A DNA stretch of 64,000 nucleotides, from NCBI GenBank assembly GCA_947179155.2, contig OX359266.1, positions 49,163,039 through 49,227,038 of the forward strand. Direction: 5' to 3'. The translations under genes were made by a program, and so were the position numbers. Of this stretch, positions 1 through 12,399 are shown piece by piece. The notes beneath the pieces are model-generated. The model had not been told where the DNA came from and made no database searches. It saw nothing but the letters and a program-made list of their open reading frames with translations. Source of the stretch: Hedera helix. Its lineage: Eukaryota > Streptophyta > Magnoliopsida > Apiales > Araliaceae. Numbering within the stretch: the stretch's first letter is position 1; the number at the start of each line of letters is the position of its first letter.

Positions 1-11
1 AGTTATTGTCA

Positions 12-1559
12 TCAGATGGCACTTTTATCAGCCAGTCCAGCCATCAATCTATTATAAGTTGCAATGTCGGGGATAAACTCTCTGTCCAACATCTCATCCA
101 CTAGAGCTTCCCCTTCCTTCCTTTTGCCTTCCCTTGCATACCCAGAAACCAAAATGTTATAAGTCATGCCGTCTGGACTCAGACCTTTGCTTGAAGCCAA
201 TAACCTCACTTTATTTGCTTGTACAGTTCTCCCTGCATCACACATATCTTGGAGTAGGCAGTTATAAGTCACACTGTCAGGAACAATTTCGTCTTTCAGC
301 ATCCTTTTCAATAATTGAAATGCCTCTTCAGTCCTGCCCAGAGACCGCAAACCTTCAATCAATGTTGTACAGGCAATTGACCTCGGTGCATTCCCCTTCC
401 TCCATAGCTCATCAACCACCTCCACTGCTCTGCTCACATTCCCTACTCCACAAAGCCTGTCAATGAGATCAAAATAATCAAATCCATTAGGTAAAACCCC
501 TTTCATCAAGAAATCAATCAAGAGGTCACATGCCTCTGATAACTTCCCTTCTCTACAAAGCCCATCAACCAAAATCTCACAAGTCACACTTGAAAACTGA
601 CACCCCAACTCAATCATCTCATAAGCCATCCCAATCCCTTCCTCAAACTTCCTATCCCTGAAAAAACCCTTGATCAATGTATTAAAACTAACCACATTTG
701 GAACACATCCCTTGACCTTCATCTCCTTAAACATTTCCAAAGCTAATCCAAATTGCATATTGCGACAATGCCCACTAATCAGCACATTAAATGTAACCAC
801 ATCAGGCTTAACCCGATCCTTAACCATTCTATTATAAAACCCCAAAGCTTTCTCATACTCCCTATACTTGACAAACCCATGAATCATAATATTATACATA
901 GACACATTAGGCCTTCCATCAATTAGTTTACGCATATTGTCAAACGCATTAAGTGCATCATCAAATTTTCCAACTTTGCAGTACGAATTGATGGCGAAAC
1001 GAAAAATAAATTCAGTTCTAGAACAAGAGAAGATACCGTCCGAGCACGGGCAAGGATTAGAGATCATGAATTCGAGAACGGAGGAGAGAGAATCGAAACG
1101 GTGGGTTATAGCGAGGGTGCGGATAATCCATTCGAAGGTGGAGTGATCGTGGCGGAAGGAATCTAGGGAGGCGGCGTAACGGAAGACGTGGAAATCGAGG
1201 TGGGTGAATTTTGGGTGGTAATGGAGTTTGTTTTTGAGGAAATGGAGGAGGTCTTGTGTGGTAAATGAGGGTTTAAGATGGGTATTGAGAAAGTGGGTGA
1301 GTTCAATTTGGGTTGTTGAGGAGGAAAGAGAGAGAGTTGGGAGAGGTGTTTCAGATGGTGGTGGCGGCGGCGGCGGGATGACGGTGGAGTTAGGGAGTTG
1401 GATTGGAGATGGCGGAGCTGGAAGGTGGCGGTGTGGTGGTTTGGGAATTGTCCTTGGGAGATTCTTGAATGTCATTTCTGTGACAGATACACAACTTGAG
1501 ATACCTAATAAATAAAGAAAGAAATCAACAACAACAAAATGATTACACATTTTACTCAA
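12..1559 (-). CDS. P-class pentatricopeptide repeat protein
   Basis: A single uninterrupted reading frame encodes 515 aa, or 487 aa from the second in-frame methionine (ATG at 1475-1473). That second start is more plausible: the first 28 residues are hydrophobic and Cys-rich, while the sequence after M29 looks like an organelle presequence followed by a Pro-rich stretch. The C-terminal two thirds are tandem degenerate 35-residue PPR motifs; examples are SMYNIMIHGFVKYREYEKAL, PDVVTFNVLISGHCRNMQFG and PDIATYNRLMAGLADKSAI at the C terminus. I count about nine, all P-type, with no E or DYW editing domain. Family knowledge: such proteins bind organelle RNA and act in its processing, stability or translation. 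Organelle targeting and the RNA target are inference. The N-terminal block with 'DSFRHDHSTFEW' resembles the protein I remember as Arabidopsis At2g36240, which I could not verify. Absence of introns is usual for plant PPR genes. The 5' end of the frame has strong local G richness on the plus strand (about 1320-1440). Confidence 0.93.
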   Translation of the reverse strand: MSKMCNHFVVVDFFLYLLGISSCVSVTEMTFKNLPRTIPKPPHRHLPAPPSPIQLPNSTVIPPPPPPPSETPLPTLSLSSSTTQIELTHFLNTHLKPSFTTQDLLHFLKNKLHYHPKFTHLDFHVFRYAASLDSFRHDHSTFEWIIRTLAITHRFDSLSSVLEFMISNPCPCSDGIFSCSRTEFIFRFAINSYCKVGKFDDALNAFDNMRKLIDGRPNVSMYNIMIHGFVKYREYEKALGFYNRMVKDRVKPDVVTFNVLISGHCRNMQFGLALEMFKEMKVKGCVPNVVSFNTLIKGFFRDRKFEEGIGMAYEMIELGCQFSSVTCEILVDGLCREGKLSEACDLLIDFLMKGVLPNGFDYFDLIDRLCGVGNVSRAVEVVDELWRKGNAPRSIACTTLIEGLRSLGRTEEAFQLLKRMLKDEIVPDSVTYNCLLQDMCDAGRTVQANKVRLLASSKGLSPDGMTYNILVSGYAREGKRKEGEALVDEMLDREFIPDIATYNRLMAGLADKSAI

Positions 1560-4500
1560 AAATATATGTAAAATTCACTTAAGAATTATCTAAAAAGTAA
1601 AAAAAATAAAATATGAAGCAAAATATTAATATCTCAAACCACTCAATCAGGAAAATATTAATCAGTGTTGGAGAAAACTTTGTTTTGGAATTTCAAGTTA
1701 TAAACCCTCTCCAGATGGTGGATTATTTTTAACAAAAAAAAGCTGCTATATTGCAGAATCCGAATTGAGTTATTGAGAATGACTGTACCAATTAAGCAAA
1801 AAATTATTCAGTGATTTTGAATATTTTAAGTTAATTATATATTTTTTAGTTTAATAATATCTTATTATATATAATTTTAAATTTATTAAAATAAAAAAAT
1901 ATAATTAACTTAAGACGTATTTTAAATTAATTATATTTCTTTATTTTAATAATATTTTATTACTCATATTTTTAAATTTATTAAAATAAAAAAATATAAT
2001 TAATTTTAGACATTACATAACGATACTCGTAACCATCGAATATTTACTTCAATTAAGCTTGGTTTTGTGATGATTATCTGAACATATTTTTGGAGTCTTG
2101 TGAAGTCAAGTGGAACAATGAAAAGTTTCAACTCCATTCACTCATAAAAAAATCTCAGAATTAATTTGTCGAACATATATATATATATAGGATTTTTTTA
2201 GAATGTATTTTTAGAATATATGTTAAATACAAAATTTAATATATAATATTATTTATTTATGTATTTATATTAAATTTAATATATAAAAAAATAATATATT
2301 AATAAACCCTATATATTAAATTCAATACAAATATATAAAAAAATAATATTTAATAAATTACATTTCTTATTTTCCGCAAACGAACCCATATATATATATA
2401 TATATATACTGTATATACTGGCCTTCGGTCATGTCTCTGAGATAAGAAAAATATTTTATAAAATTTATCCAAAAAACGTGCCGACAACTTTCATCCAGCT
2501 GGCCTACAAATATATATGCAGCTATGCTTGAACTTGATGATCTATAAGCATAGGATTTCGGAATAGTGCGGAAGTCAGGAATTTAAATTAAATTAAGTTA
2601 ATTAAATTTATTTTAATTTAAAATTATTTTAAATTGAGTTAGTTAAAGTTATTTTAATTTAAAATTATTTAATTATATAATATATTTAATAAATAAATAA
2701 ATAAATAATTAGGACAAGTTATAAGTGACGAAATTGACTAATAACTGCGTCGTTATTTCGAAGACCTTAATTTGGGCTCCGCAAACAAAGAAACTAAACT
2801 TATATAATGAAAGTTACAAAATTAGAGCCAATTTAATTTTATTGGTAAATTGCAAGCCCGTAAACTGGAGCAAAAGCTTAATTAAAGTCCCTTCATGGAT
2901 TGGAAATTGAGTATATATTTCAAATGCATAACTAAACTTTCAAAATAATAAATCACTGAGAAATAAAAGCTAAAAAATATATTATATTTGTTTTAAAATT
3001 AAAAATATATTTTGTTTTTTAGTCTGTACTAAAATTAGAGATATATATTTTTTTAATCTGTTCAAAAATTAAATATACATTTTTATTTTAATACTATAGA
3101 GTAATATAATATTCTTAATCTATCATTTTTATTTTACTATTATTTTTAATATCACATCATAATAATCGAATTCTTAACTAATATTAAGACTACTTAAAAA
3201 ACATAAGATTATCCCTTAAAGATGGTCGTTTTACTTTTGGAATGGAGGGAGTAAACAGAAGCATCCCATGGAAAACTTGCAATAAAGCATCAAAATTATT
3301 AGTTTTAAATATATATATATGTGTGTGTGTGTGTGAGAATGATTCAAAATAAATAGTTATTTTATAGGCATTACTTCAGTAAATTGATCTTATATCGTCT
3401 ATATAAAGATCTAACGATACAAAATGAAAATAATTTTATACCTCCCGCTAGTTCTTCTAACAGCATGAATATTTCTTCTAGCGGCACAAAAAATTATAAA
3501 ATTAATTTATGGCCTTGCCACTGTCCTTTCTAGTGGTAGAAGTAAAAAAAAAAAATTGGTCCTTTAGCTAGCCCTTCTAACGGTAGAAACAGGAAAAAAA
3601 AAAATAGCCTTAAAAGGATTGTTCAACAAAAAGGCAAAAAACAAAGTTTAGTTGCAAACCTAATATTATTTATTTTCAACATTAGTAGTAACCTTTTTAA
3701 TCAGTTACATTTATTTTTTCTCATTCTACTTCATTATATCATATATTATAGGAAAGTGAATTAAAATGAATCAAATAATATGTAAATATTAAGAGAATTA
3801 AATTAAAAGAATAAATATACGAACCACTTATAATATTACGAAGTTATTGTTTGTAAATTTTCAATTTTCTATTAACGTGATGGACGTGTAATCTTTTGTA
3901 AATCTTCTCACCTTATTCAGCACAACATGATTACATGTGTTCCGTTTAAAAGGAAAAATTAAAAATTACGCATTCCAAAGATTTAACAAAAATCTATATA
4001 TATAATAAAAATAACGTATTAAAGAAAAGAAAAAAACTAGTAAAAAGATAAGAGAATAATATGTGAGAGACAAAAAAAAGTGAGTGAAAAAGAGAAGAGA
4101 AGAGGCGGAAGAGGAAGAGAGAATAAAAGACTGGTGTAAGAGAGGAAAAAGAGAATAGATGATTATTTTGAAAAAAATTGAAATTTTATTATTTGAGATT
4201 TTCTCTAAAATGTAAGGTTAAATATAATTTTATTTATAGTTATGATATATTGTTAAATTTTAGGGTTAAAGGGTCACTCCTAAAATGTATGGTTGAATAA
4301 CGATTTTGTCTTATTTATTATATATATAGATTGGTGAAATAGAATTTTTTGTTATAATTAAATAGAATTTTATTTATATTTAAAATTTATTGTTAAATTT
4401 TAGGGATCACATCTAAAAAGTAAGGTTGAACAACTACTTCTACTAAGTAGAGTTTAATTACAATTTTATCTTATTTAATATACTAACTCGATATCCGGTG

Positions 4501-5215
4501 CACAACATTTACAGTTGTATATCATTTATCAATTGTGACTTATATTACTATATGTATTTTAAATATTAGCTAAATAATGGTAGTGTGACACTGTAAATTA
4601 TAGTAAAAAATAATTAAAATATATCTCTAATTTTGGACCGAATTAAAAAAATAATCGTATCTATACTTTTAGAACAAAACAAGTATTAGTTAATTTTTTA
4701 TATATATAAAATGACTTTAAAATGCTATTATAATAGTTAGATATATAACCTCACCTAATAATGATATTCATATTTATTTTTTGGTGTTTAATAAAATATA
4801 TTGGCTTATCATGACAAAAAACAAAAACAAAAGAAGAATAATTATAAAAGAATATTAAAAATAAATGTATCTAAGATTTCAAATGTATTAATTGAAATCG
4901 GGAGTCAGTTGAAATTGAAATGATTAGTATCTCCTTGAGTCATTGTAAATTGATAGAATTTTAAAAAAAAAATCAAAAGAAAAATGAAGAAGAGGAATTA
5001 AAAAAGAATTCTAAATAGAGAAAATTGATGAAAATCATAATTTTTTATATATATTTTGTAAATTAAATAATACATATTCAAAATAAAAATAAAAATAAAC
5101 ATAAAAATAAAAATATCAATCAATTAAATTTATGAATCAAATTAATTCAAGATCAAGTAAAACATTTTAGTTAACTCATACAACATATCGTTATTTGTAG
5201 TGTTATAATAAGTAG

Positions 5216-5246
<31 letters not shown>

Positions 5247-5606
5247 TTATGCTTATATCATCCTGGTATGGAAAACAAATCACAAGTAGGAAGAATCAAG
5301 ACTACAATATTTCTTTATATTTCTTGAAAGAGATAATAAGTAAGAAAGGGCCCAATGGACAAAAAAACACAAGCCTAACTTCATATGTGTAAAGTTAGTG
5401 AAGAAAAGCCTTGGACCCACCCACAATGAAGATACGTAAATACCCTCATGCATGTAAGTGGGTAAGACACGAAAACAGTCGTTAAAACATTTGAGAGCGA
5501 GACATATTCTACTATTCATTTTCTAATTATTTGGGCCGGCTACGAAGAGAGACAAAACAGACTTGGTCAAAAAAATCATGTTTCCAATAATTCTCTTTAA
5601 TTATTA
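1560..5606. other. AT-rich intergenic DNA with no gene
   Basis: No coding signal. Contents are short (TA)n runs near 2177, 2390 and 5218-5242, a (TG)n run near 3320, and a Stowaway-like right end at about 3235-3251 (GGAATGGAGGGAG followed by TA) for which I could not find a left partner. Between about 4200 and 4480 a segment of roughly 150 bp is repeated directly; both copies contain ATTGTTAAATTTTAGGG followed by a block ending in AAGGTTGAA or a close variant. The rest is low-complexity AT sequence. Confidence 0.6.
3446..3590. repeat. Four spaced copies of a quasi-palindromic TTCTA..GG.AGAA motif
   Basis: Variants of CTTCTAACGGTAGAAAC occur near 3453, 3473, 3527 and 3573. The core TTCTA-N-TAGAA is partly self-complementary. 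The sequence between copies is A- or T-rich. It is probably debris of a mobile element; no function can be assigned. Confidence 0.4.
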
Positions 5607-5800
5607 CTCCTTTGATTTTTAAAATTAAACGATAATATATTAAATTATAAATTTATTTAATTTTAATAAATACAATTATTATAATTATATATTATATAAC
5701 AAAAATTATTAATTATAAATTTTTAGTAATTATACTAATTTTAAAATTTAATATATTATCGTTTGTTTTTAAAAATTAAATTATATCTCTAATTTTATAA
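5607..5800. mobile_element. Stowaway-like MITE, degraded
   Basis: Inverted arms of about 32 bp lie at 5611-5643 and 5747-5779 and share the core AACGATAATATATTAAAT. The left end reads TA then CTCCTTTGATTTTTAAAA, which resembles Stowaway CTCCCTCCGT termini. The right boundary is uncertain. Confidence 0.5.
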
Positions 5801-5934
5801 TTAGAAAATATTTGTTCTCTTTTCATTCAAATCTAGGTGGGGCTTAATATGATTTTGGTGTGAAAAAAATATGATTGAAAATGTGGTAGGCCCATATCAG
5901 GATAGCTAAGAAAAGCAAAAGGTGTTTGAATATA

Positions 5935-6161
5935 CTCTCTCCGTTTTTAAAAGAATGAGACGAGGTATATGAAGTGAAAAGTAAATATATTATTTAGTAA
6001 GAGATTCATTAGTATATAAGAAAATAAAAGTACTTATTATTTTATATAATTTTATGGCCTATTAAGGATAAATTTGATTTTTTTTACTCAATATCCTTTT
6101 TTATTTTTTCTTAATATATGTATAAATTATACTTCACTTATCATTTTGGGGATGGAGAGAG
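5935..6161. mobile_element. Stowaway MITE (227 bp)
   Basis: Left terminus CTCTCTCCGTTTTTAAAA and right terminus (reverse complement) CTCTCTCCATCCCC form the inverted repeat. TA dinucleotides flank both ends (5933-5934 and 6162-6163), matching the Tc1/mariner-type target duplication. It is non-coding. Confidence 0.8.
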
Positions 6162-6580
6162 TATGTTTGTATATACTAGGTAGATCTCACACGTAACGTG
6201 CATGGGATTTTCTATATTAATTAATTCAATTTTTATTATTATAATCAATTTTAATTTTTAAAAATAAATTATAAAAATAAATTAAATTGACATGAACTTA
6301 GTTAATTAGAATAAAATAATAGTTAATTTAATTCTCTTAAGTTTGTATTTTTTTAATTTTTAATCTTAATGCTGGGAAAATGGGTAAATAGCAACACAAG
6401 TCGTCCCAGATATTTGACCTTTTTTTATTCTTGTTTTATTATCCATTTAGTGAATTTTTTTCCAGGCTAGCTAGTCGTTGGAATAAATGTATTAAAAATT
6501 GTGAGTCTTGCAGTTGGCCCATACTCCCCAGGTTCACCCACGTTATTTCAGATTTTCAGTGCCTCTAAAACTTTTTCTTC

Positions 6581-6582
<2 letters not shown>

Positions 6583-6671
<89 letters not shown>
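6583..6671. repeat. Compound microsatellite (CT)29 followed by (AT)15
   Basis: A pure CT run at 6583-6640 is followed directly by an AT run to about 6671. Length is likely polymorphic. The small reading frame across it is an artefact of the repeat. Confidence 0.97.
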
Positions 6672-6677
<6 letters not shown>

Positions 6678-6831
6678 ACTTAATTATACTTTAGTCTTAT
6701 AATTTACAAATTTTGTAAATATTAGATATGTATTTTTGTTTCATATTTATCTTGAATATAACAAATTATTAGTTGTTTGTTTAGCGTTATTGTGATTTTA
6801 AATTAATTTGAGAATATTGCGTTATTTTATA

Positions 6832-7099
6832 CCACTCCCTTCATTCCGAATTGTAATATTAATACTGAATTTCTAAAAGTCAATTTAAGATATTTTAAAT
6901 TTTACAATTAGCATGATTTATTTAAGGTTAAAAATTAATAAATGATAAATCTTATAACTAATAATACTTTTTAGGTAATTTATGATATATATTCATGATT
7001 GTATTGATATAAACTAAATAAATTCTTGTCAATTTTTAGCATCAAAATTTATTTTTTAAAAAAAATTAATAATGATTTTATAATTTAAAATAGATGGGG
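6832..7099. mobile_element. Stowaway-like MITE (268 bp)
   Basis: Left end CCACTCCCTTCATTCCGAAT and right end (reverse complement) CCCCATCTATTTTAAATTAT are imperfect inverted repeats continuing into TATAAAA/TAATATT arms. TA lies at both junctions (6830-6831 and 7100-7101). Confidence 0.6.
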
Positions 7100-7879
7100 T
7101 ATTATTATAATAAATATATAATATTTTTGTGAATTTTTTTTGTCGAATAAGACTATATCTAATAAAAAAAAATCGGAGCTGACTCTAGCTACTCCATTAT
7201 CTTACTCGATCTCTAATTATTCTCAATTGTATAAAATATATATTTATAATTTACAGATATTGTAGATGAAATCAACACCTATCACTCAATTTATCTTATT
7301 AATCAGTATCATTACATAGAAATTCAGAGCAATCAGATATTCTTTTACCAATCAATGAATTTGTGCATTTTTAATAAAAACTTGAATAAAACTAGTTGTT
7401 ATTAGTATTAAACAGTAAAAATAGATTTAATATTTGGTAGAATTTTTCACATTATTGTGATGTTCTCATTAATATATTTAGATAGTTAATTAATAACGAA
7501 GATATTATGATAAATATAATACACAATTAAAAAAACTTTGTGAGAAAGATAATGAAATGAGCCAAATCCGAAAACAACATGCGCTTTTCAAAACCATTAG
7601 CTGTTCTTTAAATTTTATGTCATTAATTATCAATAATATTTTGTTGACTAATGAATAGTTAAAAAATATATAAAACAATGTGCATAATTGTGATTGACTA
7701 TAATTATTAAACTCATCTATATATGATAGATATTTACTAATTACACATTGACACATGGCTTTGTAAGTTATTTTTTATAAGAGTTTTTTATAACTATATC
7801 GATACTCCATTATTTATATGACCTGTCTATAAGTCCTTCGTATCATATGCCACAATTTCCTCATCTATGTATATATGTA

Positions 7880-8167
7880 CTCCCTTTGCCCTTAAAAGAT
7901 ATTTAAAGTACATATTTTATACAAATAATAAAAACGAAAATAGAAAAATAATAATAAAGTAAGTATCATTTTATCCATAGTAGACCTCATATATGTAACT
8001 CTACTAATAAATTTTTATCTTTTTAAAACTTAATAGATCTCATTTAAGAATACTTTTAAGGGTAGCTAATTTTTATACATATTTTATATTTAATTTGTAT
8101 GCTTTTAAATATGACTCCGTAGATAAAAAAAATTGTACTCGAAGTCATTCTTTTAAAGACGGGAGAA
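7880..8167. mobile_element. Stowaway-like MITE
   Basis: Left end CTCCCTTTGCCCTTAAAAGA follows TA. The right end read in reverse is CTCCCGTCTTTAAAAGAATG. The right TA is displaced by two bases, so the exact end is uncertain. Confidence 0.6.
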
Positions 8168-8198
8168 TATCTTTGTTTTCTTTATGTTATACTATACT

Positions 8199-8349
8199 GG
8201 ATCCGGCTATGGTGAAGTTGAAAATCAACTTCACTATAGTAAGTTGTAAGGTTTTTGATTACATTGTCACCAATACACATTTAATATAATCAAAAACCTT
8301 ACAACTTATTATGATGAAGTTGATTTTCAACTTCACCATAATCAAATCC
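8199..8349. mobile_element. Long near-perfect hairpin, probable foldback MITE
   Basis: Arms at 8208-8261 and 8287-8340 are 54 bp long with only three mismatches and enclose a 25-nt loop. Weaker pairing extends them to 8199 and 8349. Each arm contains a second palindrome, GAAGTTGAAAATCAACTTC. The tetranucleotide TACT flanks both ends (8195-8198 and 8350-8353), a possible target duplication. Terminal differences between arms are mostly C-to-T type changes. Confidence 0.65.
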
Positions 8350-9796
8350 TACTACTCTATTCTATATGTGTGTGTGTATATATATATATACACGCGCGGA
8401 CTCTAGGAGTAGGTTATCATTTTCTCCTCTCTCCCCAATATTTTATATATATGTGTGTGTGTGTCAGTTGGTGGAAGCAGCAGGAAGATTGAGACTTGAG
8501 TAGGTTTAATTTGATTGTTGAATCATGAGAGAGATCAAGATTTCTTGAAGAAGGGGTGTTTGGAATGAAGTTTGATCCAAGATCCATATATACCAATATA
8601 TATAAACATATATATAGATCTTTTCTTCTGGTATATATTCCTTTGATTTCAAAAATGGTTATCGGTGAATATACAGTATATATATATATATATATATATA
8701 GGTACGGAGGATTTCGGACCAGGCTTCATTCCTCACACCAACCTTTCTTTTCTGTGGTTGTATTTTAAATTATCGGAATTGTTGTAACTTAAGAAACGTC
8801 CAGGTATTAATTCAGTTAATTATATATTTATGATCTTGATCAAGTTTGTATATTTTGATTCTAGTTTTTTGTATCGTGTTAATTAGATTTTCTCTATTTA
8901 ATTATATAGTTATTAGCCTTTATCCACTTAATGATTCTAGGCTTCAAGCTGTTCACTCTGTTATCTAGCTAGCAAGTTAGTCAGATATCTGAATATACAA
9001 CACAGTAATACAGGTATGTACTTCAACTGTACTCACCTTAGGTCAAATGTTTAACGAAGGTTAATATTAACTGTCTGATTCTCCCCTAGCTAGCAACGGT
9101 AATGAGATCTTACCTAAAAATAAGTTTAGCCAATTAAGACATACGGATCTTTAGGTCTTAAATTTAATTCTCATTAATTAATTTCGTATGAATTATTTTT
9201 GTGTGCAACATTTATTTTTTTTTTATTTTATTTCTTTGAGCGAGGTTAGTGATTATTCTAACTTTTTCAATATTAGTATAAGGTTTATTTATATTATGAT
9301 TATGAACTTGATACTTGATACTTGATATTGATTATGAAATTCATTGTATTGTAATAATATATTGCTCTTTTGGGGCTTAAAAAATCATAGCTAGCAACTT
9401 GCATTTAAATGTGAAATCTATAATTTAAAATCGGCATGAATGGATTTAATTTGAATTAATTAATTAATATTATAAATTATCTAAAAAATACTGTTAATTA
9501 ATAAATTACAAATTTCAAAGTATATGAATTTACATCAATTTAAGTTATAAGAATTTGAAAATGAATTTTAAAAGATTAAAAAATAAGACTTTTTTTTATC
9601 AAACTAAGAAAGTAGTATTTGTTAAACTATGATCCCATACACACTACTTACCAAACGTTTTGCATTTATCAGTCGTTATGTAAGGGCTAGGTTTCTACCA
9701 ATTATTACTTTTGGTTAATTAATATGGCATGCATCAATGTTTTGTGATATAATATCGTATTGTATATGATCAATTTCTGTACGTACCATAAATGAT
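8350..9796. other. Intergenic DNA without recognisable gene
   Basis: Holds alternating purine-pyrimidine tracts ((TG)n and (TA)n followed by CACGCGCG at about 8365-8398; (TA)n at 8681-8700) and otherwise unstructured AT-rich sequence. No credible coding exon was seen. Confidence 0.6.
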
Positions 9797-10912
9797 CACT
9801 CTTTGTACATTAGCATTCGCGACGGTTTCTGCTATGGTTTCTACCGAAAAAGGTTCTTTTTTACGGATCTCAAATGGCCCCAAACTGTCGCAATATTCGT
9901 GACACTTTCTGCCATGGTATATGTTGTCTTCTATCAAGGCGTTGCTTTATTTCTTGAGACGATTTAGAAATGTCATCATTTGAGGCGGTTTGTACAGTCT
10001 GTCGCCGGTGGCGAAGTCAATATTATTTTTCAATGGAATCAAAATTATTACTAAGTTATAAATAATTTAACGATTATAAATAATTTAACGAGGCTGCCCC
10101 CAACTAAAAAATTTTGTAAATACTTTTGCACCTTTGAATCACACGTATATAAAATACATGTTTTTTTTGATACTTTTGTACTTTTAAATCACATATATTC
10201 AAAAAAAAAATTGGATAATTCTGTACTTTTGAATCACATATATCCAATTTTTTCTTAGATACTTTTGTACTTTTGAATCACATATATACATAATATATAT
10301 TATATTACAATGGAAGTATAATAACTATTAACATATGGTATATATTCACCCATAATAGACTTTTCTAATCACAATGGTTCATAATTAATTAATTATTTTG
10401 AAAAATAATTTAAATTAGATTATTATTTAGTTTAAAAAACATTATAGAGAAATATACATATATAGAAGAGATAGGAGTCATATGGTGTTAAAATTTGATT
10501 GAGAAAGATATAAAATTTTAATTTGACCCCGTATAGTAAAAAAATTATAAAATTTAAGTAGAGTCAATTTGAGAGGGTTTTAGGGCTTCTAATTAGTATG
10601 AAGTATTAAAGAGATAAAAATTTCAGTGAAGTCAAATCTGTAAATTACATCCAAATAAATTTAATACATCATATATATATAAAAAAATAAAAATTTAGTG
10701 AGGTCAATTGACCTCACACCCTTACACCTAGCTTAGCCTCTGTCTGTAGCAAAATATGTGATGTTGTTATACAACGGCATTGGCGATGGTTTTTTGTCTG
10801 TCGCAATTACTTTCTGACCCACTACCATTCTATATGACGAGTGTATTGGCGCAAACTTCTTGCTTCTTAATGACGGTAAAGCCCGTCACAAATACTAAAT
10901 TTGCATTTCCCA
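9797..10912. mobile_element. CACTA-like non-autonomous element, interrupted
   Basis: The left end starts CACTCTTTGTACATTAG and runs into GCATTCGCGACGGTTT. The right end, read in reverse, has AATTTAGTATTTGTGACGGG, so the subterminal ATTCGCGACGG-type blocks are inverted. Several further GACGGTTTCTGCCATGG or CTGTCGC motifs occur inside, as in CACTA subterminal repeats. Without the insertion at 10006-10741 the element is only about 380 bp. The right terminus is approximate because no clean CACTA was found there. Confidence 0.4.
10006..10741. mobile_element. Mutator-like or unclassified TIR element (736 bp) nested in CACTA-like DNA
   Basis: Flanked by 9-bp repeats GTCTGTCGC (9997-10005) and GTCTGTAGC (10742-10750), one mismatch, which fits Mutator-type target duplications. 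Short imperfect termini: GTGGCGAAGTCA against GAGGCTAAGCTA (reverse complement of the right end). Inside, four copies of a block with core TACTTTTGAATCACATATAT lie between about 10121 and 10290. No coding capacity. Confidence 0.55.
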
Positions 10913-11824
10913 TAATATAGCTTATTTAGCGACATATAAAAATGTTGCTATATAATAAAAAAAAATTATAATTTATCTTTAGCCAAAATTATGATTTTTT
11001 AAATTGAAAAATCCCTTATTTCTGCTTTATGTTAAAATTCAAATCAATCAACAAATATAATGAAGCAATCAGAAGACAAAAAATCAAAAAGTTTTGTATA
11101 AGAATTAATTCACTAAATTTTACCAAGTCTTGCAATATTTCACCAAATATTACAAAGAAAGTTTATATCCTTCCATCAAACTAATTAATTATACAATTAA
11201 AATTTGTTTTCCTTGAGAACTTAACAATTTTACCTCCAACAATACTTTTCTTGCACTTGATAATCTTTTTGACGCTTCTTGCAATTTTAGAAGGAAAAAA
11301 GTTGGATTAACTTTTATGAACCAATTAAATAAATTTTTCATGTTAATATATATTTATCAATACATATATGCATGCGCCCAAAAGTGCTTTTTAAAAAAAT
11401 TCAATTAAATTTTAATTTCATTGAAGTATCAAAATTAGATGTCAATGAATTATGCAACATAAAAGTGTTAATAAAAAATAAGTTCAATTAATTTTCAGGT
11501 TTGTCAAAGTAGCAATATTAATATATATTAGCTAACAATATCAAGCTAGTTCACTGATGGAGTACGTTATATTGAAACAAAAGGTCCTCAGATCATGTAA
11601 GATAAAAATTAAGGAACAATGACAAAAATAAATTGAATCAAAGAAATTAAAGCATGTAATGCTTAAAGAAGAATATAAGAAAAAAATAGTTTACCAAAAC
11701 CTCAAGTATAACTTATATGTGACAACGAGAGAGCAAGCTAGGAAAAATGTATAGCGAATGTTATATAGGACGAAATCGTCTGTATTAATTCTCTGTATCA
11801 TGTCTCTGTTACTAGAGACATGAA

Positions 11825-11874
<50 letters not shown>

Positions 11875-12399
11875 ACAAAAAATAGTCTGCTTTTTATAAT
11901 TAAGGAGAAAGTTTTTAGTAACTATTTATTTCTCATTTTTAGTTAATTTCTAATAATTAAAAAAAAATTAGGCCTATCATCATAAAACTTGATGACAAAA
12001 GAAAAGTGACTATAAATCAACTGAAGTCGTCGCTAATAAAGACTTGAATAAAATTCTCTATTAAAACTTGTACTCCACTATATATATAATTGATCGATAT
12101 GACAAATTAATTAAGACAATTGCTTCTTCTCATGTACACTCCCAATAAATGCCGGTTATATATGGTAATAATTATTTTTAAAATTTATGACAATTTTAAA
12201 AATTATCGTGATAAATATCGACATAAAAAAATAGAAAATTTTAATTACAGTAAATCTCATGCCTATACTCACGGGTACACCCCATATCATACCATGCATG
12301 CACCAAACTTTTTCTTTCCAAATATAAATCCAAACCAATTAAACTAACAGCCTCCATGCCAAACCCAGCAGCAACTAGAAAACCGGCAAAAGACCACTA
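10913..12399. other. AT-rich intergenic DNA
   Basis: No gene found. It contains an (AT)n tract at 11828-11872 and scattered poly-A/T. Small reading frames near 12120-12350 are open on both strands with no family resemblance. Confidence 0.6.
11828..11872. repeat. (AT)n microsatellite
   Basis: A pure alternating TA run of about 45 bp. Confidence 0.95.
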
